This document shows positions 7,411 to 12,751 of a DNA stretch of 16,585 nucleotides, one piece after another. The notes beneath the pieces are model-generated. The model worked only from the letters and a program-made list of their open reading frames with translations. It had not been told where the DNA came from and ran no database searches. Position 1 is the first letter of the stretch, and every line of letters begins with the position of its first letter. Source of the stretch: Deinococcus sp. (GTDB lineage: Bacteria; Deinococcota; Deinococci; Deinococcales; Deinococcaceae); the NCBI RefSeq assembly GCF_025362455.1, contig NZ_JANYGJ010000104.1, positions 1-16,585 of the forward strand. Reading direction: 5' to 3'. A program made the position numbers and the translations under genes.

Positions 7411-7985
7411 ACCTTCGCCGCGCACCGGCTACCGACCACGCGCTCCAGTTCGGTTTGCGGACCCTGACCAGTTTGCTGACCCTCGGCCTGGCCGCGTTGC
7501 TGGCCTGGCGCCTGCCGCTGGCCGTCTTGCCTGCCGCTGTGGCGTTTCCGCTCGCCGCCGTGCTGACCCACATCGCCCTGATGCGCTGGGCGCTGGTCTG
7601 GCTGGAGTTGCGTCCGCCGCCGCTGGAGCACGCCTGGTACGCCGTCCGGCCCTGGGAAGCGCCGCTCTACCGTCGCCTGGGTGTGGTGGGCTACCGAAAT
7701 CTGCTGCGCCGCGTCGGCTGGGAGCGCTTTCGCCGGGACGCGCTGGGCTTTGGCGGCACCCGGTCCTCGCTGGGTACTTACGAGAGGGCCACCCGCCGTG
7801 CCGAGTATAGCCACCTGCTGCTGGCGGCTGCGGGCTTCGGCGCCGTGCTGATCGCGCTGGGCCTGCGAGCCTGGGCGGCGGCGGGGTGGTTGCTGGGCAC
7901 CACTCTGTTCTTCCAGGTCTACCCGGTGCTGCTGCAACGCTTACTGCGGGGCCGGGTTCAGAAATTGCGGAGATCGCCCTGGTAG
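7407..7985 (+). CDS. CrtO-like acyltransferase, small membrane protein (glycosyl-4,4'-diaponeurosporenoate acyltransferase family)
   Basis: The protein resembles Staphylococcus aureus CrtO, which esterifies the glucose of a carotenoid glycoside. Three blocks align by eye: WEAPLYRRLGVVGYRNLLRR with the FEKHGKFWNK..RKWK block; ATRRAEYSHLLL with ETKRAELIHW; and FFQVYPVLLQRLLRGRV with ANVPIIIVQRYNRPRL. Two hydrophobic N-terminal segments and one or two near the C terminus indicate a membrane protein. The start is unclear. I use CTG 7407, which overlaps the upstream TGA (CTGA) like the other junctions of this operon. A TTG at 7455 gives a tidy N terminus just before the first membrane segment. ATG 7281 would overlap the hydroxylase by 130 nt and add 42 low-information residues. 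ATG 7581 would lose the first membrane segments. The substrate is unknown; the context suggests a glycosylated polyketide. Confidence 0.72.
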   Translation: MNLRRAPATDHALQFGLRTLTSLLTLGLAALLAWRLPLAVLPAAVAFPLAAVLTHIALMRWALVWLELRPPPLEHAWYAVRPWEAPLYRRLGVVGYRNLLRRVGWERFRRDALGFGGTRSSLGTYERATRRAEYSHLLLAAAGFGAVLIALGLRAWAAAGWLLGTTLFFQVYPVLLQRLLRGRVQKLRRSPW

Positions 7986-9241
7986 ACCGGCTTTCCAGTA
8001 GCGGCCAGGCGTTCCAGCAGGTCGGCGGCCCGCGTCGGCGCGTCGTAGCGGGCGAAGTCGTGGCCCAGGGTGCTGGCCCGCTGCCGCAGCTCCGAATCAT
8101 CTAACACGCGCCGCACCGCCCGGCGCACCTGCCCCGGTGTAGGCGTGCTGGTGGGCAACCGGACGCCCACGCCCGCCGCCGCTACCCGGTTGCCGACTTC
8201 CGGCTTGTCCTCACTCTGGCCTGCTGATACCACCGGGACGCCGTGTGAGAGGGCGAACTGCACGCCGCCGTAGCCACCGTTGGTGACGTAGGCGCTCAGG
8301 TGCGGCATCAGGTCCGCGAAGGGCACGAAGCGGGCGGTGCGGGCATTGGCGGGCAGGTCATCCAGCTCGCCCACGCCTGCGGCCACCACCAGCAGGTTCT
8401 CGTGTGCCAGGCCGCGCAGGGTCGGCAGCACCAGTTGGCGCGGGTCCACCGCCAGGGTGCCCTGGGTGACCAGCACGACCCGGCGCCCGGCATTCAGCTC
8501 CGGCCACCACTCCGGCAGCGCTCCGCTTCGGCCCGGCGGCGGCAGCGCCCCGATAAAGTGGAGCTGGGGCGGCAGGTCGCGCAGCGCATACTCGAAGCCG
8601 GGCACGCTGGCCTGGAGCATCAGGTGCGGCGAGAGGGGCGCTGCGAACGGGCGGCGCCGAACGCCCAATCGCTCGCAGACGGCGTTCAGCTCCCGCACCG
8701 TGTCCCGGAAGAGAAGGTGCTGGGCCGCCCAGTGCAGCCCGGCGTTGCGCCAGCCGCCCAAAGCGGAGCGGTCCGGCAGCAGCCCCAGTCCGAACGGCGC
8801 GGTGTCGCGGCTGGCGATGCCCAGCGGCAAAATGCCCAGCAGCGCACACGGCGGGCCACCCAGCTCGCTGACCAGCAGCCCGGCGCTGAGGGTCTGCTCG
8901 GCCAGCACGGCGTCGGCGGGCCAGTGCCGCAGGGTGCTCAGCAGGTCGCGGAGCTGGCCTTCGAGCTGGCCCACGAAGATGTGGCGCATGTCGAACTGGG
9001 TCTGGCGCAGGCCGCGCCGCTCGGCCCGGCCTGGAAAGCTGGCGTTCAGATCGCGGTCGTCGAAGTCGCGGGCCAGCACGAACGGCTCGAAGGCGGCGCC
9101 TGCATCTTCCACCTCTTGCCGGTACCGGCGCCCGGTGTACCAGCGCAGCTCATGGCCCCGCGCCACCAGTTCGCGCACGATGGGCAGCAGCGGATATATG
9201 TGCCCGGCGATAGGTTGCGAGGCGATCAGGATTCTGGACAT
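7958..9241 (-). CDS. GT1-family (UDP-glycosyltransferase/MGT-like) glycosyltransferase
   Basis: A 427-residue GT-B-fold enzyme that should transfer a sugar from a nucleotide donor to a lipophilic acceptor. The N-terminal domain opens with ILIASQPIAGHIYPLLPIVRELVARGHEL. The C-terminal donor-binding signature is TNGGYGGVQFALSHGVPVV followed by SEDKPEVGNRVAAAGVGVRL, from residue 320 on. The start at ATG 9241 is set by AAGGAG 8 nt upstream. The open frame runs further to 9370, but those residues are not family-like. It converges on the acyltransferase gene and overlaps its 3' end by 28 nt. It is divergent from the thioredoxin-like gene. CrtX-type carotenoid glycosyltransferases are relatives, so a carotenoid acceptor is the main alternative to the polyketide made next door. 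Confidence 0.9.
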   Translation of the reverse strand: MSRILIASQPIAGHIYPLLPIVRELVARGHELRWYTGRRYRQEVEDAGAAFEPFVLARDFDDRDLNASFPGRAERRGLRQTQFDMRHIFVGQLEGQLRDLLSTLRHWPADAVLAEQTLSAGLLVSELGGPPCALLGILPLGIASRDTAPFGLGLLPDRSALGGWRNAGLHWAAQHLLFRDTVRELNAVCERLGVRRRPFAAPLSPHLMLQASVPGFEYALRDLPPQLHFIGALPPPGRSGALPEWWPELNAGRRVVLVTQGTLAVDPRQLVLPTLRGLAHENLLVVAAGVGELDDLPANARTARFVPFADLMPHLSAYVTNGGYGGVQFALSHGVPVVSAGQSEDKPEVGNRVAAAGVGVRLPTSTPTPGQVRRAVRRVLDDSELRQRASTLGHDFARYDAPTRAADLLERLAATGKPVYQGDLRNF

Positions 9242-9381
9242 CGGCGCGGCTCCTTCCGTAATGCTCAGCATAGCCCTGGAGGGCGACCTGGAGCTGACTG
9301 AGCGGGCGTGGCCGGAACCTTGCCGACCCGAAATGAACCTGCATCGTCGCGGTGGCGTACATCCTGACACGGAGGTTTCAC

Positions 9382-9984
9382 ATGCTCATCACTGCAAACG
9401 CTGCCCGCCCGGTCCCGGCACCGCCACTGACGCCATTCAGACTTGCGGGCGTGCTGCTCCTGGGACTCGCGGCGCAGATGCTGACGTCTCAGGCCCAGGC
9501 GGCCAGGGTCGGCACACCGCCTCCGGCGCTGCGACAGACCGCTCAGGGCGGCGTCTGGCTCAATACACCCACGCCCGCCGGGTACTCGCTGGAGGCCCTG
9601 CGCGGCCAGGTCGTGATCGTCAATTTCTGGGTCTACTCGTGTATCAACTGCCACAACAGCCTGCCCACCTTGCAAAGCTGGTACGGCAAGTACCACGCCC
9701 AGGGGCTGGAGATCATCGGTGTCCACACCCCCGAATTCGACTCGGACAGGCCGCTGGATAACGTGGTGGCCGCCCTGAAACAAGGCGGCGTGACCTGGCC
9801 GGTCTTGCAGGACAACGCGCTGAACAACTGGCACGCCTGGGACAACCATTACTGGCCCGCGTTTTACCTGCTTGACCGCCAGGGCAAGGTCAGGGCCGTC
9901 CACAACGGTGAGATTTCCAGCCGCTATCCGGGGGCGATTCCGGGTCTGGAGAGCACCATCAAATCGCTGCTGGCCGAGAAATGA
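9382..9984 (+). CDS. Secreted TlpA-like thioredoxin-family protein
   Basis: A 200-residue protein with an export signal (hydrophobic LAGVLLLGLAAQML, probable cleavage at AQA|AR) followed by a thioredoxin fold. VVIVNFWVYSCINCHNSLP carries the redox pair Cys87-Ile-Asn-Cys90. Further family features are LQSWYGKYHAQGLEIIGVHTPEF, the YWPAFYLLDRQGKV strand with cis-proline, and a G-E-I segment near the end. It should work in the cell envelope as a disulfide reductase or peroxide-linked thioredoxin. The CINC motif and the HTPEF segment match the TlpA group found with DipZ/CcdA-type systems, though no CcdA is in the window. The start ATG 9382 is set by GGAGG 6 nt upstream. The next secreted protein begins 10 nt after the stop and is probably co-transcribed. 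Confidence 0.9.
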   Translation: MLITANAARPVPAPPLTPFRLAGVLLLGLAAQMLTSQAQAARVGTPPPALRQTAQGGVWLNTPTPAGYSLEALRGQVVIVNFWVYSCINCHNSLPTLQSWYGKYHAQGLEIIGVHTPEFDSDRPLDNVVAALKQGGVTWPVLQDNALNNWHAWDNHYWPAFYLLDRQGKVRAVHNGEISSRYPGAIPGLESTIKSLLAEK

Positions 9985-9994
9985 GTGACAGGCC

Positions 9995-10573
9995 ATGAGG
10001 GCACGCAAAGCAGCGCGGCTGTCGGTGCGCCTGGCGTTGCTGGTCGGATTCGCGTCTGTAGGGGTCTGGGCCAGTCCAGCTCCCACACCGGCTGCTCCCG
10101 GCGTCCTCCAGATCAGCTTCAGCAGTGTGCCGGGGCTGCTCTACAACCGTGAGGGTGGCTCGTCGCTGACCATCACGTCGCCGTTGGGTAAGCGCGAATA
10201 TAAACTCGGCGGCGTAACCGATGTCCGCGACAACCACTACTGGTCCAGCCTCACGCCGCTGCGGCTCCGGCTGGCGGCAGACGGAGGCCGCGTCAAGCTG
10301 CATACCCGGCTGTATGTCTGCGACCAGGCGGCGGGCCTGTGCAGCGTGCGCCAGCACGAGCAGAGCGTGGACCTCGTAGCGGGCGGCGTGACGAAGGTGT
10401 CGCTGCCTACAGATGGACCCCCAACCCCCAAAAACTGTAACGGAACCTTCATCACTCCTGCATCTTCGCGGCGCACTGTTGATTCAGCTCAGTTGGCTCA
10501 GCTCAAACAGATCCCCCGCGTCGGTCGTGGTTTCGCCCCTCACCTGTCGAGCAAAGCCGGGCCTGAGCGCTGA
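9995..10573 (+). CDS. Secreted protein with DsbD-alpha-like beta domain, unknown function
   Basis: A 192-residue protein with a clear signal peptide (RLALLVGFASVGVWASPA). The middle part is beta-rich (LYNREGGSSLTITSPLGKREYKLGG, then HTRLYVCDQAAGLCSV). The pair VCDQAAGLC (C-x6-C) resembles the paired-cysteine hairpin of DsbD N-terminal-like domains, which receive electrons from a thioredoxin. The upstream neighbour, 10 nt away, is such a thioredoxin, so a redox partnership is plausible but inferred. The domain seems to end near SLPTD (about 10410). The remaining 54 residues have third-position GC near 54% and little structure, and begin at a C/A homopolymer tract, so the natural end may have been lost. 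I cannot assign a named family with certainty. Confidence 0.75.
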   Translation: MRARKAARLSVRLALLVGFASVGVWASPAPTPAAPGVLQISFSSVPGLLYNREGGSSLTITSPLGKREYKLGGVTDVRDNHYWSSLTPLRLRLAADGGRVKLHTRLYVCDQAAGLCSVRQHEQSVDLVAGGVTKVSLPTDGPPTPKNCNGTFITPASSRRTVDSAQLAQLKQIPRVGRGFAPHLSSKAGPER

Positions 10574-10602
10574 GTGTGGGCCTGACCTTCTGGACGGGAA
10601 AC

Positions 10603-10616
10603 AGCGCCGAAGCGCT
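10603..10616 (+). other. Short GC-rich hairpin upstream of the small unknown gene
   Basis: AGCGC-CGAA-GCGCT is a perfect 5-bp stem with a 4-nt loop. It lies directly before the AGAGG ribosome binding site (10618-10622) of the next gene. No T-run follows, so it is not an intrinsic terminator. It might shape access to the ribosome binding site or be incidental. Confidence 0.35.
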
Positions 10617-10627
10617 CAGAGGTCGAT

Positions 10628-11026
10628 ATGGAGCATCAGCATATGCATTTCACGTTCGCCGCCCGCAACACGCTCTACGGCGTGCTCGACACTCCTGACG
10701 CCGCCGATGGCCTGCACCACGAGTTGTGCGAGCTGGGCTTCGAGCGTGCGGAAATTCTGTACGGCAAGGCCGGGCTGCGCGAACTCGACGAGTACGGGCG
10801 CTATCACGGCCTGCTGTGCCGCATGACGCGGGTGATCCAGCACCTGACCCGCGAGCGCGAGTTCATCAGCCAGTACGCCGCTCAGCTTCACACCGGCCAC
10901 CTGGTCATGAGCATCCGCAATACGGGCCGCGAGCACCGTGCCCAGCTCAAGGACGCCTTCGACCGCCACGGCGCCCACGCTGTCCACCACTACGGCCTGC
11001 TGATGGTCGACATCCTGACGCCCTGA
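10628..11026 (+). CDS. Conserved small cytosolic protein, function unknown
   Basis: A 132-residue soluble protein without signal peptide or membrane segment. It reads like a two-part alpha/beta domain: an N-terminal strand and helix (YGVLDTPDAADGLHHELCELGFERAEILYG), a middle helical part (GLLCRMTRVIQHLTREREFISQYAAQLHTG), and a second strand-helix-strand (HLVMSIRNTGREHRAQLKDAFDRHGAHAVHHYG). The pattern of residue compression plus a final HYG-strand recalls small stress-associated proteins seen in many soil bacteria, but I cannot name a family. The start ATG 10628 has AGAGG 5 nt upstream. It may share a transcript with the secreted pair before it and ends 29 nt from the convergent SDR gene. Confidence 0.8.
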   Translation: MEHQHMHFTFAARNTLYGVLDTPDAADGLHHELCELGFERAEILYGKAGLRELDEYGRYHGLLCRMTRVIQHLTREREFISQYAAQLHTGHLVMSIRNTGREHRAQLKDAFDRHGAHAVHHYGLLMVDILTP

Positions 11027-11055
11027 GTGAGCCGAGTGACTGGTTTCAGGCCACC

Positions 11056-11970
11056 TCAGACCATTAACATGCCCCCGGTGCTGGCGAAGACGGCCCCGGT
11101 GCTGTAGCTCGATTCCTGCGAGGCCAGGAACACGTACAGCGGCGCGATCTCGGCGGGCTGGCCGGGGCGGCCCAGCGGCGTTTCGCTGCCGAAGGTCTGA
11201 ATGGTCTCCTGCGGCTGGCCGCCACTGGGTTGCAGCGGCGTCCAGAAGGGGCCGGGCGCCACGGCGTTGACCCGGATGCCCTGGGCGGCGACCTGCTGGG
11301 CCAGCGCCTGCGTGAAGGCGACGATGGCGGCCTTGGTCGGCGCGTAGTCGAGCAGGTTTTTCGACGGCTGGCGCGCCTGAATGCTCGACGTGTTGATGAT
11401 GCTGGCGCCCGGCTTGAGGTGCGGCATGGCCGCCTTGCTGATCCAGAACAGCGCGTAGACGTTGGTCTTGTAGGTCGCGTCGAACTGCTCGGTGGTGATA
11501 TCGGCAATCGAGTCCTGGGCGGTCTGCTTGCCGCCGTTGTTGACCAGGATGTCCAGCCCGCCGAGTTCGCGCACGGCGTCCTGAATAAGCTGCTGGCAAA
11601 ACGCCTCGTCGGTGAGGTCGCCCGGCAGCGCCACCGCCTTGCGTCCGGCAGCTTCGATCAGCGCGATGACTTCCTGGGCGTCGCTCTCCTCGGCGGGCAG
11701 GTAATTGATGGCCACGTCGGCGCCCTCGCGGGCGTAGGCGATGGCGGCGGCGCGGCCAATGCCGGAGTCGCCGCCGGTAATCAGCGCCTTGCGGCCCGTC
11801 AGGCGTCCGCTGCCCTGGTAACTCGCCTCGCCGTGGTCCGGCTGGGGATCCATCTTGTGAACCGTGCCCGGCGCGTTCTGCGGCTGCTTGGGGAAGGGCG
11901 GCTGGGGGTACTGGGTGAGGGGGTTTTGCATGGTGCTCTGATTGGGCTGCTTGGGAGTCTGGTCGCTCAT
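11056..11970 (-). CDS. SDR family oxidoreductase, YghA/YdaD (general stress protein 39) type
   Basis: A 304-residue classical short-chain dehydrogenase of the group with E. coli YghA and B. subtilis YdaD. An N-terminal extension rich in Pro and Gln (residues 1-50) is usual for this group. The Rossmann motif is TGGDSGIG (65-72). The catalytic residues are Ser196 in INTSSIQ, and Tyr209 and Lys213 in DYAPTKAA. The structural NNAG motif reads NNGG (144-147), a small deviation. VNAVAPGPFWTPL is typical. These enzymes reduce aldehydes or ketones with NAD(P)H and are often induced by stress; the substrate is unknown. The gene is convergent with the preceding small gene and divergent from the GMC operon, from which it is separated by 167 nt carrying an 18-bp palindrome. 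No Shine-Dalgarno sequence is obvious before ATG 11970. Confidence 0.92.
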   Translation of the reverse strand: MSDQTPKQPNQSTMQNPLTQYPQPPFPKQPQNAPGTVHKMDPQPDHGEASYQGSGRLTGRKALITGGDSGIGRAAAIAYAREGADVAINYLPAEESDAQEVIALIEAAGRKAVALPGDLTDEAFCQQLIQDAVRELGGLDILVNNGGKQTAQDSIADITTEQFDATYKTNVYALFWISKAAMPHLKPGASIINTSSIQARQPSKNLLDYAPTKAAIVAFTQALAQQVAAQGIRVNAVAPGPFWTPLQPSGGQPQETIQTFGSETPLGRPGQPAEIAPLYVFLASQESSYSTGAVFASTGGMLMV

Positions 11971-12014
11971 GCGCTCAGAATGCGGCGCCGGTTCACCGCC
12001 GATGGTGGCAGACC

Positions 12015-12032
12015 CTTAAAGCCAGCTTTAAG
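12015..12032. promoter_or_regulatory. 18-bp perfect palindrome (candidate operator) in the divergent SDR/GMC region
   Basis: CTTAAAGC-CA-GCTTTAAG has perfect 8-bp arms around a 2-nt spacer. It sits 45 nt upstream of the SDR start and about 106 nt upstream of the first plus-strand ATG. It is AT-rich within GC-rich DNA and is flanked by two copies of GGCGCCGG (11984-11991 and 12034-12041). The short symmetrical form suits a dimeric repressor such as a TetR, LacI or MarR-type protein. No regulator gene is in the window. It is not followed by a T-run, so it is not a terminator. Confidence 0.5.
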
Positions 12033-12124
12033 TGGCGCCGGACGTGAATGTCTGCTCAACGAATCTGGAAGTCATCTGCACGTGATGGAGATAAATCCCC
12101 CCGGTTGCCACGGGTTCGTCCCTC

Positions 12125-12130
12125 TAAACT
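12125..12130 (+). promoter_or_regulatory. Candidate -10 box of the GMC oxidoreductase operon
   Basis: TAAACT fits TAnnnT and lies 7 nt before ATG 12138, the spacing of a leaderless start. TTGCCA at 12105-12110 resembles a -35, but its spacer is only 14 nt. If this is the promoter, transcription begins almost at ATG 12138 and about 30 nt before the GTG used for the first operon gene. Confidence 0.35.
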
Positions 12131-12137
12131 GACGCTC

Positions 12138-12221
12138 ATGAACGTGATGAGTCTTCGGCGTCAACCGTGTGTAGCCTGTCTGCCCTGTGCAGCCTGCTCG
12201 CCGGATCAGGTCCGCGCTTGA
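12138..12221 (+). CDS. Possible 27-residue cysteine-rich leader peptide
   Basis: A short frame starting at the ATG that best fits the upstream -10 box encodes a 27-residue peptide. It contains CVACLPCAAC (Cys 11, 14, 17 and 20, each three residues apart). It overlaps the first 55 nt of the subunit-3-like gene in another frame. It could be a leader peptide that controls translation, the remnant of that gene's true start after a frameshift, or chance. The sequence alone does not decide. Confidence 0.2.
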   Translation: MNVMSLRRQPCVACLPCAACSPDQVRA

Positions 12222-12751
12222 GTTCGCAGGAGCGTGGGGCGGTCCTCGCCCTGTTGCACTCGTCTGCCGTGACCCCGGTGACCCGCCAGGTGTTGCTGGA
12301 GCGGCTGGACGCCCGCCAGGAGCGCCAGTTTCTGAGCGAGGCCGAGTTTAATCGGCTGCGAGCGGCAGCGGTGCGCCTGGTGCCCCACGACCCCGCCGAA
12401 ATAGACGTCATCGGACCGCTGGACGCCCGGCTGCACTCCGGCCTGAGCGGCGACGGCTGGCGCTACGCCGACGCCCCGCCCGACGCTGAGGCGTACCGGA
12501 CGCTGCTGGCCGCGCTGCCCGGAGGCTTCGTGACGCTGAGCGGCGAGCAACAGGACGAGGCGCTGCGTACTGTCCAGTCCAGCCACGCCCGCGCCTTCGA
12601 GGACCTGCTCAGCGAGCTGGCCGAAACCTTCTTCGCGCATCCGCTCACCCAGCACCGCATCGGCTACGTGGGCTTTGCCGACGCCCCCGGCTGGCCGAAC
12701 GTCGGCCCGAACGAACTCGAAGCCCGCGAGGTGAGTCATGGCGGGCAGTGA
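12167..12751 (+). CDS. Gluconate 2-dehydrogenase subunit 3-like protein
   Basis: The protein resembles the small subunit of membrane or cytosolic FAD-dependent sugar dehydrogenases (gluconate 2-dehydrogenase subunit 3 family). In that family the small subunit helps fold and export the GMC-type catalytic subunit. It has 194 residues. The recognisable part begins at LSSQERGAVLALLHSSAVTPVTRQVLLERL. The middle has LLAALPGGFVTLSGEQQDEALRTVQ and FEDLLSELAETFFAHPLTQHRIGYVGFADAPGWP near the end. No twin-arginine or other signal peptide is visible, unlike many relatives. The start is uncertain: GTG 12167 is the first start codon after the in-frame stop at 12125 and it has no ribosome binding site. The 3' end overlaps the GMC gene by 14 nt, which supports a shared complex. 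Confidence 0.75.
   Translation: MCSLSALCSLLAGSGPRLSSQERGAVLALLHSSAVTPVTRQVLLERLDARQERQFLSEAEFNRLRAAAVRLVPHDPAEIDVIGPLDARLHSGLSGDGWRYADAPPDAEAYRTLLAALPGGFVTLSGEQQDEALRTVQSSHARAFEDLLSELAETFFAHPLTQHRIGYVGFADAPGWPNVGPNELEAREVSHGGQ

Noticed and set aside
8300..9761. Two long plus-strand frames across the glycosyltransferase gene
   Set aside because: Antisense to a gene with a ribosome binding site and full GT1 motifs; their translations are Arg/Ser-rich or Gln/Arg-rich without motifs.
11027..11055. Possible terminator between the convergent small gene and SDR gene
   Set aside because: Only a 3-4 bp stem can be drawn and there is no T-run on either strand.
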